The notes beneath the pieces are model-generated. The model was given only the letters and a program-made list of their open reading frames with translations, made no database searches and was not told where the DNA came from. The position numbers and the translations under genes were made by a program. A stretch of 8,765 bases of DNA from an uncultured Acidobacteriota bacterium (GTDB lineage Bacteria > Acidobacteriota > Terriglobia > Terriglobales > Acidobacteriaceae). The DNA is taken from NCBI GenBank assembly GCA_903832475.1, contig CAILBQ010000582.1, positions 1-8,765 of the forward strand. Direction: 5' to 3'. Shown one piece after another: positions 1-5,222 of the stretch (the stretch's first letter is position 1; the number at the start of each line of letters is the position of its first letter).

Positions 1-735
1 ATGTTTGATGTGTTTCGCGAGTTTTTCGCGAAAGCTCTTGGGTGAACAAATCTGTAGAGGGAATTCTTTTCGAGTCTTTGTGAATTTAGTCTGTGTGCGG
101 CCTGAGGGCAAGGTTACTTCCCCTACTAAGCCCAAGACTTTGTATGCCAAATTGACGTCAACATATGAGTATTCAGTTACAGCTTTGAAAACCTGAAAGT
201 GGTCCTTGGGCAATAGCCAGTTCTTATTTTTTTGAATCGGAGAGCCGATTAGCTTCCACCAAAGTTTCTTGATTTGTTCGTGCTCTAGATTTTCGAAAAA
301 CTGATGGACGTCAAGGGCAAAAACGTAACAACTCTTGTATCGGCGAATGCATTCGAAAGCTTCTTGCGCAAAATGGATGTTGCATTTTCCGCCGCGTCCA
401 CGTACCTGAGGAATTCGGCGGTAGGCTAAAACGCAATCTTCAATTCCGCGTCTCCAGACTTCTTCTTCGTACGGAAGGCTTAGGAGTTTGCGGTAATGGG
501 CGAAGATATGGGAATCTCGTCGTGCCGCATACCTGATATTTCTTACTTTCTTGGTTACATCGGCAGGCTTAGTCCCGCGTTCCGCGAATTTCGTCCAGGT
601 TTGGTCTTTATTTAGAAAAGGGAAGAATGGGTGGGTTGATACTTTAGCTGGGTCGGAAACAAGGGCCTCCGCCTCGACCCTAGTCAGCGGCGGATCAAGG
701 TGAGGAGGATAAGACCGTATGCGAGGTGAGAGCAT
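1..735 (-). CDS. drt2: DRT2-type antiviral reverse transcriptase (5' part, runs off left edge)
   Basis: RNA-directed DNA polymerase of the defence-associated RT class. 245 codons are visible with no stop; the C-terminal part, including the expected YxDD catalytic motif, lies beyond the window. Seen: an N-terminal segment PPHLDPPLT near residues 10-18, VSDPAKVSTHPFFPFL (26-41), AARRDSHIFAHY (70-81), DCVLAYRRI (100-108), and palm motif A FALDVHQFFENLEH, whose Asp142 should be the first metal-binding catalytic residue. Then come LPKDHF and YSYVDV. This order (HPFxPFL, RDSHIxxHY, CVLAYR, NIxFAxEAF, ALDVxxFFxNLxH, LPxDHF, YSYVD) matches my recollection of the DRT2/UG2 family rather than group II intron RTs. 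ATG at 735 is the start because an in-frame TGA lies one codon upstream; GAGAG sits 8 nt before it. In known DRT2 systems the RT copies an RNA encoded just upstream, and such an RNA is visible here. Codon use is AT-richer than in the neighbours. RT identity is near certain; DRT2 assignment is likely. Confidence 0.82.
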   Translation of the reverse strand, partial: MLSPRIRSYPPHLDPPLTRVEAEALVSDPAKVSTHPFFPFLNKDQTWTKFAERGTKPADVTKKVRNIRYAARRDSHIFAHYRKLLSLPYEEEVWRRGIEDCVLAYRRIPQVRGRGGKCNIHFAQEAFECIRRYKSCYVFALDVHQFFENLEHEQIKKLWWKLIGSPIQKNKNWLLPKDHFQVFKAVTEYSYVDVNLAYKVLGLVGEVTLPSGRTQTKFTKTRKEFPLQICSPKSFREKLAKHIKH

Positions 736-743
736 TTTTCAAA

Positions 744-773
744 CTCTCGCAATTTTTTCTTGAATTGAGAGAG
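744..773 (-). promoter_or_regulatory. Hairpin covering the RT ribosome-binding site
   Basis: On the minus strand CTCTC and CAATT (773-763, separated by one T) pair with AATTG and GAGAG (754-744, separated by one C), an 8-nt loop between them. The 3' arm contains GAGAG, the only Shine-Dalgarno-like sequence in front of the RT start at 735. The fold would limit RT translation and could mark the border between the functional RNA and the RT message. Confidence 0.5.
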
Positions 774-857
774 GGAGTTGGCTGATGGTGACCCTCATGT
801 AGGCGCCAACCCCCTTCACTATTGCTGGGTGAGTCACAAATGTTCAACGAGATGCCG

Positions 858-939
858 TACATTCTTGACTTGAGCGTTACGATCATGGCGAGAATGGTAG
901 GCATCGCCCTGGAGCACCTTATGCGGTACCGCCTTGACG
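858..939 (+). promoter_or_regulatory. Split promoter completed only at the cDNA repeat junction
   Basis: The -35 element TTGACG (5 of 6 to consensus) is at 934-939, near the end of the unit. The -10 element TACATT (4 of 6) is at 858-863, near its beginning. When 941 is joined to 843 the spacer is 2 + 15 = 17 bp, the optimum. In the genome TTGACG is followed at that distance by TCTACC, which is not a -10 box, so the promoter is assembled only by template jumping. This matches the published DRT2 scheme, in which the concatemer creates its own promoter. The boxes are visible; activity is inferred. Confidence 0.55.
911..923 (+). promoter_or_regulatory. Ribosome-binding site and ATG for the concatemeric ORF
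   Basis: GGAG (911-914) precedes ATG (921-923) by 6 nt, ideal Shine-Dalgarno spacing, and this ATG is in the endless frame. A transcript starting about 7 nt after the junction -10 box (near 870) would carry this site some 40-50 nt from its 5' end. Translation would then run MRYRLDE and cross the junction into FNEMPY. ATGs at 852, 885 and 894 are in the same frame but lack comparably spaced purine boxes. Confidence 0.5.
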
Positions 940-995
940 AATTCAACCCTGCCTCTTCTACCCCCAAGCAGTTGCTTATCGAAGAGGATATCCAG

Positions 996-1026
996 AATAT
1001 ATCACATTATGGAATTGTTATTACAA
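996..1026 (-). promoter_or_regulatory. Promoter of the ncRNA-RT transcript
   Basis: On the minus strand TTGTAA (1026-1021) is followed after 19 nt by TATATT (1001-996). The -10 box is extended by TG one base upstream (1004-1003), which offsets the slightly long spacer. Transcription would start near 989-991, directly before the first stem of the RNA. The surrounding bases are AT-rich, unlike the flanking GC-rich genes. Confidence 0.6.
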
Positions 1027-1128
1027 GAATATAGCGAAATCTGGTGGGGGGAGTCAGCCGACCACAACAGGCAGTGGCTTCCTTGCGACCCCCCTACAGG
1101 TCCTTGTGGGATGTGTGGGCAACAATCT
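1027..1128. other. Spacer between ABC gene end and ncRNA promoter
   Basis: About 100 bp after the stop of the minus-strand ATPase gene and upstream of the DRT2 promoter. I see no intrinsic terminator with a U-tract, only short G/C runs and weak complementarities such as CCAC/GTGG near 1061-1076. It marks the composition change from the GC-rich gene to the AT-richer RT locus and so may hold an insertion boundary, but no target duplication, att site or tRNA end is recognisable. Confidence 0.4.
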
Positions 1129-2049
1129 CTACCAGCTGTGGAGCCAGTGTTCGTCTTGGCCGATGCGGATTTCTGTGCCGAATAACTCGGATAACACTTT
1201 TTGAGTTAGTAACTTTTCGCGGGGGCCGTCGGCGTGGATGCGGCCGTCGCGCATGAGGAGGATGCGGTCGATTTCCGGGGGGATGTCTGCGAGGTGGTGA
1301 GTTACAAGGATGAGGCCGGTGGAGTGGCCTTCTGCATCTGGCTTCATCAGGCCGCGCATGGTTTCGCGGAGGGAGCGCTGGGCGGCGAGGTCGAGGGCGT
1401 TGGAGGGTTCGTCGAGGAGGAGCTGGCGGGGGCGGTGGACGAGGGCGCGGGCGATGAGGATGCGTCGTTTTTCGCCGGCGGACATTTCGCCGATGGGCTG
1501 CTGGGCTAGGTGGCTGGCTCCGATGCGGGTGAGGGCTTGGGCGGCGCGGGTACGCATGGGTTCTGTGACGACGAGGTTGGGCCACAGGGTTGAGGCGCTG
1601 AAGAAGCCGGCGATGACCGCGTCTTGTCCTATGGTGCGGGCCGTGGTGCTGCCGGCGCTGTCGGCCGCCGTGCGGGTGAAGGATTGCAGGCCGGGGAGGG
1701 AGTCGGAGACGACTCCGAAATGCTGGCGGAGCTGGGTGAGGTCCCAGCGGGGGCGGCCGAAGATGGCGATTTCGGGATGAGGGAGGCCGGAGGCGGCGCT
1801 GGGGATGAGGGGGTAGATTTCGCAGTTCATGGTGCGGATGAGGGTGGATTTGCCGCAGCCGTTGGGGCCGAGGATGGCGACGTGTTCGCCGGCGCGGATG
1901 GTGAGGTGGATGTCGTGGAGGACGATGCGGTCGCCGAGGGCGACGTTGACGTTGCGCATGCGGAGGAAGTGGTCCGAAACGTCTTGGGGCGGGGTGATCG
2001 CTTCCCGCGGTTGTGGAAGGGTGTTGCCTGGCAGGGCGGGATGATTCAT
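1129..2049 (-). CDS. ABC transporter ATP-binding protein (single ATPase domain)
   Basis: 306-residue ATPase of an ABC system. Seen: Walker A GPNGCGKST at 61-69, an ABC signature variant MSAGEKRR at 189-196, Walker B LLLDEPSNALD at 210-220, and the switch His in LVTHH at 248-252. IFGRPRWDLTQLRQHFGVVSD (split around residues 96-116) holds the Q-loop region. The ModF/YlmA-like single-domain ATPases resemble this arrangement; the substrate cannot be read from sequence. No permease gene is adjacent, so it may work with a distant partner or have a non-transport role. ATG at 2049 is the first plausible start; the 30 residues before Met31 are Pro-rich and low in complexity, so a start at Met31 is possible. 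The open frame continues upstream into the spacer and across argJ, but that part is antisense artefact. It diverges from argJ. Confidence 0.85.
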   Translation of the reverse strand: MNHPALPGNTLPQPREAITPPQDVSDHFLRMRNVNVALGDRIVLHDIHLTIRAGEHVAILGPNGCGKSTLIRTMNCEIYPLIPSAASGLPHPEIAIFGRPRWDLTQLRQHFGVVSDSLPGLQSFTRTAADSAGSTTARTIGQDAVIAGFFSASTLWPNLVVTEPMRTRAAQALTRIGASHLAQQPIGEMSAGEKRRILIARALVHRPRQLLLDEPSNALDLAAQRSLRETMRGLMKPDAEGHSTGLILVTHHLADIPPEIDRILLMRDGRIHADGPREKLLTQKVLSELFGTEIRIGQDEHWLHSW

Positions 2050-2177
2050 CTCATTTGTTAGAGTAAACGGGGCACCTGCCGTGCGGGCCGACGAGTGGCG
2101 CAGTACAAAGACAGAAACATACGCAAGAAGCAATTTCCCTAAGGGGAATGACAGAAAGAAAGACAAGGGCAATAACG

Positions 2178-2255
2178 GAGGAAGAGAGGCAACTGCAACA
2201 GCCGAGGAAGAAAGGCAAAGACAACTGCGGAGGAAGAAAGGCAAATACGGAGACA
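2178..2255. repeat. Degenerate tandem repeat, 26-nt period, three copies
   Basis: The core GAGGAAGAAAGGCAAA occurs at 2204-2219 and 2230-2245, with a near copy (GAGGAAGAGAGGCAA) at 2178-2192. All three are exactly 26 bases apart; the remaining ten bases of each unit diverge. A 26-nt period does not preserve reading frame, so this is not a coding repeat. Confidence 0.75.
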
Positions 2256-2267
2256 AGAGCAGACGCA

Positions 2268-2293
2268 GATCCTTCGCTTTGCTCAGGATGACA
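2268..2293. repeat. Dispersed short inverted repeat (REP-like)
   Basis: ATCCT and AGGAT arms (2269-2273 and 2285-2289) flank TCGCTTTGCTC. Translated on the minus strand this stretch gives VILSKAKDL, a peptide recurrent in spurious ORF translations from many bacterial genomes, because this element is scattered through intergenic regions. Only one copy is in the window; the dispersed nature is from general knowledge. Confidence 0.55.
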
Positions 2294-2325
2294 GGCGAGG
2301 GAGAGAGATTGAGGGTGATTGCGGG

Positions 2326-3546
2326 ATGAGTGATGTATCTGGGTTTTTGATGCCGGCGGGGTTTCGGTTTGCGGCGGGCAAGGCGGGGCTGAAGGCGAGC
2401 GGGCGCGCGGATTTGGCGGTGATTGTTGCCGATAAGCCGGCCGCGGCGGCGGCGATGTTTACGGCGAACCGGGTAACGGCGGCTCCGCTGGAGGTGGATA
2501 AGAGGCACCTGGCGGCGACGGGCGGTCGGGTGCGGGTGGTGGCGATCAATGCCGGGAATGCGAACTGCGCGGCGGGGCAGGCGGGGCTCGATGCGGCCTA
2601 CCGGACGTGCAAGGCGGCGGCGGAGGTGTTCGGGTGCGAGCCGGCGGAGGTGTTTCCTTCGTCGACGGGGATTATCGGGGTTCCGCTGCCGGCGGAAAAA
2701 CTGGTGGCGGCGATGCCCTCGCTGCGCGAGGAGCTGGGGAGCGAGTCGGATCACTTTCAGCAGGTGGCGCAGGCGATTCTGACTACGGATCTGGTGGAGA
2801 AGACGGCGTTCGCGCGGTTTTCGGTGGAGGGCCGAGAGGTAAGGATTGCCGGGGTGGGAAAGGGATCGGGGATGATTCACCCGCGGTTAGTTTCGGCGGC
2901 GCCTCATGCCACGATGCTGATGTATCTGCTGACCGATGCGGAGGTTGAGCCGGAGGTGTTGCAGGGGATGCTGGAATATGCCGTCGAGAGGAGCTTTAAC
3001 CGGATCTCGGTGGATGGGGATACTTCGACGAACGACACGGTGCTGTTGCTGGCATCGGGGGCAAGCGGGGTGAAGATTCCTGCGGGGTATGCGCCGTTTG
3101 AGGAGGCGCTGAGAGCGGTGGCTACTTCGCTGGCGCGGCAGGTGGTCGCGGACGGCGAGGGTGTAGGGCATGTGGTGGAGCTGCAGATTGAGGGTGCGGC
3201 TTCGGATGCGGAGGCGGTGAAGGTGGCGAAGGCCATTGCGCATTCTCCGCTGGTGAAGACGGCGTGGGCGGGCTGTGATCCGAACTGGGGACGGCTGATG
3301 GCGGCGATTGGGAATTCAGGTGCCGAAATTGACCCGTTGCGAATCGATATTTGGTTTGGGGAATTGCGCATCTGCCGGGACGGCGGGCGGGCGGCGGAGC
3401 TGGATGAGGCAGCGGCGCATGAATACCTGAAGCAGGCGGAGTATTCCGTTCGGATTGAGCTACATCAAGGGGCGGGGAGCTGCCGGTTTTGGACGACGGA
3501 TCTGACGGCGGAGTATGTGCGCATCAACGCGGATTACTCGACGTAG
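2326..3546 (+). CDS. argJ: Arginine biosynthesis bifunctional protein ArgJ
   Basis: Glutamate N-acetyltransferase / ornithine acetyltransferase of 406 residues, the usual ArgJ length. It transfers acetyl from N-acetylornithine to glutamate, and possibly from acetyl-CoA, in the cyclic arginine pathway. Seen: INAGNANCAAG near residues 75-85, KGSGMI at 179-184 leading to the self-cleavage site Ala195-Thr196 (the new N-terminal Thr is the nucleophile), DGDTSTND at 230-237, GCDPNWGR at 316-323 and the family-typical C-terminus YVRINADYST. Between Pro186 and Ala195 there are eight residues where the usual family motif (PxMATML) has two, an unusual insertion beside the cleavage site. ATG at 2326 follows a weak GAGGG box about 12 nt upstream. 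No other arg gene is in the window, so it is not in a visible arginine operon. Confidence 0.96.
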   Translation: MSDVSGFLMPAGFRFAAGKAGLKASGRADLAVIVADKPAAAAAMFTANRVTAAPLEVDKRHLAATGGRVRVVAINAGNANCAAGQAGLDAAYRTCKAAAEVFGCEPAEVFPSSTGIIGVPLPAEKLVAAMPSLREELGSESDHFQQVAQAILTTDLVEKTAFARFSVEGREVRIAGVGKGSGMIHPRLVSAAPHATMLMYLLTDAEVEPEVLQGMLEYAVERSFNRISVDGDTSTNDTVLLLASGASGVKIPAGYAPFEEALRAVATSLARQVVADGEGVGHVVELQIEGAASDAEAVKVAKAIAHSPLVKTAWAGCDPNWGRLMAAIGNSGAEIDPLRIDIWFGELRICRDGGRAAELDEAAAHEYLKQAEYSVRIELHQGAGSCRFWTTDLTAEYVRINADYST

Positions 3547-3865
3547 AGGCGGGTGGAGTGGGAGAGGTAGGTCGCAGAGTCTGGTCGCGACCGTATCCGG
3601 ATAGCTCTGACGGTGGTTTTCCGGGGTCTTCGCGAGGACGATGGGGCGGGCTTTTCAGCCCTTACTCACGTTCAACGCTTGGACCTGGGCCTTTGGCCCA
3701 GGCTGGTATGGCTCAGGCCTTCGGCCCTGAAAAGCTTCGTGCCTGCAGACACAGACACGTCAATTTCTTCTGTATTTTGAATTAGCTTTTTCTTCCCTAT
3801 CTGCGAACCTCTTTGGTACTGGTTCTGCACGCGTTGGTTTTGGCGCGAGGTGTTGAGAACCGTTG
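3547..3865. other. Spacer between argJ and the FliB-like gene
   Basis: No gene is supported. The middle carries a multi-hairpin repeat (3648-3735). The last 130 bp before the next gene are AT-richer, with TGTATTTT near 3770 as a possible -10 region but no convincing -35. No U-tract follows the hairpins, so I do not call a terminator. Confidence 0.5.
3648..3735. repeat. Structured multi-hairpin intergenic repeat, copy 1
   Basis: Three consecutive perfect or near-perfect hairpins: GGGCT/AGCCC (3648-3661, 4-nt loop), CCTGGGCC/GGCCCAGG (3684-3702, 3-nt loop) and TCAGGCC/GGCCCTGA (3713-3730, one bulge). The outer parts GCTTTTCAG (3650-3658) and CTGAAAAGC (3727-3735) are also complementary, so the whole can close as one cruciform. 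A related copy lies at 6883-6966. Such elements are common between genes in Acidobacteriaceae; the role is unknown. Confidence 0.7.
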
Positions 3866-5128
3866 ATGGAGACATGGGTTTTGCGGCGGCCGGAATATGC
3901 GGCGCGGTTTCGGTGTGTGGGGCCGGATTGCGAGGATACCTGCTGTGCGGGATGGACGGTTCCGCTGGATGAGGCGACTTGCCGCAAGTATGACGCAGTG
4001 AGTCCGGGAGCCTTGCGGGAGTTGCTGGATGCAAATGTGGAGCGGCTGGAGCGGGGCGCCGATGGGGCGATGCCTCAGGTCTATGCCAGGGTGCGGCTGA
4101 GGGCGGACCACGTTTGCCCGTTTCTGACGGAAGGACGGCTTTGCCGAATTCAGGCGGAGTGCGGGGAGGGATATCTTTCGACAACGTGCGCCACGTATCC
4201 GCGGATCAAGCACAGGATTGACGGGTTGGAGGAGATGGCGCTTTCGCTGTCGTGTCCGGAGGCGGCGCGGCTGGTGCTGGGAACTAAAGATCTGCTGGGA
4301 ATTCGCGGGGAGGGTGAGTATCGGCTCACGTGGGAAGAGTCGCAGGGTGATGCAAAGGCGGAACAGGTGGACGTCGGGATGGACTGGAAGCGGTTGTTCT
4401 GGCCGATGCGGGAGTTTGTGCTGATGGTGCTTACGCGAACGGAGTATGCGCTGTGGCAGAGGCTGTTCCTGCTGGGTGTGTTTGTGCGGCAGTTGGAAGG
4501 GGTGAAGGTGGGTGCGAGGGGATTTTTAGCGCTGCTGAGTGGTTTCAGGGCGGCGGTTGAAGAAGGAAGTTTTCAGCCGGCCATGGAGGCCATTGAGCCG
4601 GATTTAGAGATGCAACTGGATATGGTGCTACGGCTGGCGGGTATGAAGCTGAGCCGGTCGTTCGTCGGGACGAGGTTTGTTGAGACGCTGGGCTGGTTCA
4701 CGAGAGGGATTGGGAATGAGCCGGGGACAGAGATGCGGGACCTGATTCGGGGATACCGGCTGGCTCATGACAGGTATTACGAGCCGTTCTTTCAGAAGCG
4801 TGGGTACATGCTCGAGAATCTGCTGGTCAATGCTGCGTTCAAGAGCCTTTTCCCGTTTGGATCGGGGATAGGGTCGGCAAGCTGGAAGCCGGGTTTTGAG
4901 CGGGAGTTCGCGCTGCTGGCGGCGCAGTTTGCGTTGATGAAGGGATTGCTGATCGGCGTGGCGGGATTTCATCGCGAGGGATTTGCCGAAGAGCATGTGA
5001 TTCAGACGGTGCAGTCCGCGTCGAAGCACTTCGAACATCATCCGGCGTTTCTCGAAGAGACATACAAACTGCTGTCGGCGAGCGGCCTGGATACGCCGCG
5101 CGGGCTGACCATGTTGATGCGCAATTGA
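3866..5128 (+). CDS. FliB-like (flagellin lysine-N-methylase family) cysteine-rich protein
   Basis: 420 residues. The N-terminal third carries the FliB/YkgJ-type cysteine pattern: Cys17, Cys22, Cys26 and Cys27 in FRCVGPDCEDTCCAGW, then Cys84 (CPFL), Cys93 (LCRI), Cys99, Cys108 in LSTTCATYPR, and Cys130 in CPEAARL. Salmonella FliB methylates flagellin lysines using SAM and an iron-sulfur cluster held by such cysteines. The rest of the protein is less conserved and rich in Leu, Phe and Arg. No flagellar gene is in the window, so the substrate may be another surface or exported protein; homologs without flagellin neighbours are known. ATG at 3866 is preferred over the TTG one codon upstream. It sits about 95 bp before the GH30 gene in the same direction and may be co-transcribed with it, though no functional link is evident. 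Family assignment is good, the reaction is inferred. Confidence 0.82.
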   Translation: METWVLRRPEYAARFRCVGPDCEDTCCAGWTVPLDEATCRKYDAVSPGALRELLDANVERLERGADGAMPQVYARVRLRADHVCPFLTEGRLCRIQAECGEGYLSTTCATYPRIKHRIDGLEEMALSLSCPEAARLVLGTKDLLGIRGEGEYRLTWEESQGDAKAEQVDVGMDWKRLFWPMREFVLMVLTRTEYALWQRLFLLGVFVRQLEGVKVGARGFLALLSGFRAAVEEGSFQPAMEAIEPDLEMQLDMVLRLAGMKLSRSFVGTRFVETLGWFTRGIGNEPGTEMRDLIRGYRLAHDRYYEPFFQKRGYMLENLLVNAAFKSLFPFGSGIGSASWKPGFEREFALLAAQFALMKGLLIGVAGFHREGFAEEHVIQTVQSASKHFEHHPAFLEETYKLLSASGLDTPRGLTMLMRN

Positions 5129-5222
5129 GAGCAGCGCTGGAGAAAGGCGGCAGCGAGCGGGGCGGGGCGGCTGATATGCTTGCGCTCATTGCAATCCGAT
5201 TGAGAACAGGCTGTTGGTGAAT

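Larger units (their letters stand above)
843..941 (+). other. neo: Repeat unit of a predicted endless 'neo' ORF (exists only as concatemeric cDNA)
   Basis: This is the cDNA-sense strand of the template. In the frame starting at 843 the 33 codons contain no stop, the unit is a multiple of three, and codon 33 (GAA) joins directly to codon 1 (TTC), so a head-to-tail concatemer encodes a protein without end. The other two frames of the same strand each hit TGA within about 30 nt (871-873 and 866-868). The unit begins FNEMPYILDLS, passes through the hydrophobic VTIMARMVGIALEHLM and ends RYRLDE, a composition that suggests long alpha helices with charged turns. In DRT2 the Neo protein made this way arrests growth of the phage-infected cell. 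The genomic copy is not a normal gene: it lies antisense to the template RNA and the open frame merely runs on to a stop at 1032. Function here is inferred from the family. Confidence 0.62.
843..947. repeat. TTCAAC direct repeats bounding the 99-nt template unit
   Basis: TTCAAC occurs at 843-848 and again at 942-947, exactly 99 bases (33 codons) apart; in the RNA these are two GUUGAA copies. After copying the 5' copy, the nascent cDNA would end in TTCAAC and could re-anneal to the 3' copy, letting the enzyme go round again. This is the template-jumping logic established for DRT2, where short matching sequences flank the template. The repeat and spacing are directly visible; use as jump sites is inferred. 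The exact join within the six bases does not change the product. Confidence 0.6.
744..990 (-). ncRNA. DRT2 template noncoding RNA, upstream of the RT
   Basis: Predicted structured RNA of about 250 nt, from a transcription start near 990 to just before the RT start codon. Complementary segments seen, as plus-strand coordinates: a 5' stem 981-987 with 952-958 (7 bp), enclosing a small AAGC/GCTT hairpin (974-977 with 966-969); a mid-template hairpin 900-905 with 851-856 (6 bp), continued by 891-895 with 861-865 (5 bp); a 3' stem 805-814 with 773-782 (10 bp, one G-U); and a hairpin 763-773 with 744-754 (two 5-bp blocks around one mismatch). The loop of the 10-bp stem (788-792) can also pair with 833-837, which would make a pseudoknot. 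Position, strand and size fit the RNA that DRT2 enzymes use as template and binding partner. The 5' end is inferred from the promoter, and the 3' end is arbitrary because transcription may continue into the RT mRNA. Confidence 0.7.
2050..2325. other. Divergent spacer between the ABC ATPase and argJ
   Basis: Holds the promoter regions of both flanking genes, though I cannot point to clear -35/-10 pairs. It is purine-rich on the plus strand and contains a 26-nt-period tandem repeat (2178-2255) and an inverted-repeat element (2268-2293), annotated separately. Open frames through it on either strand have biased, low-complexity translations and are not gene-like. Confidence 0.5.

Noticed and set aside
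5..196. Plus-strand 63-codon ORF at the left edge
   Set aside because: It is antisense to the RT coding region and has no family features.
695..967. Minus-strand 90-codon ORF upstream of and overlapping the RT
   Set aside because: It overlaps the RT start in another frame, spans the structured RNA, and has a biased Arg/Ser composition.
822..1034. Plus-strand 70-codon ORF antisense to the RT leader as an ordinary gene
   Set aside because: It starts from TTG without a ribosome site and runs on through the minus-strand promoter. Its protein-like part (843-941) is better explained as the template unit of the concatemeric ORF.
1234..2061. Plus-strand frames opposite the ABC ATPase
   Set aside because: Ala/Gly/Glu/Asp-rich mirror translations of the ATPase gene, with no motifs.
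2050..2880. N-terminal extension of the ABC ATPase reading frame to 2880
   Set aside because: It is antisense to argJ, rich in Arg and Pro, and includes the VILSKAKDL peptide typical of intergenic repeats. The ATG at 2049 gives a normal-sized ATPase.
3648..3735. Intrinsic terminator of argJ
   Set aside because: There are stable hairpins but no U-tract, they lie 100 bp past the stop, and a second copy exists elsewhere, so it is called a dispersed repeat.
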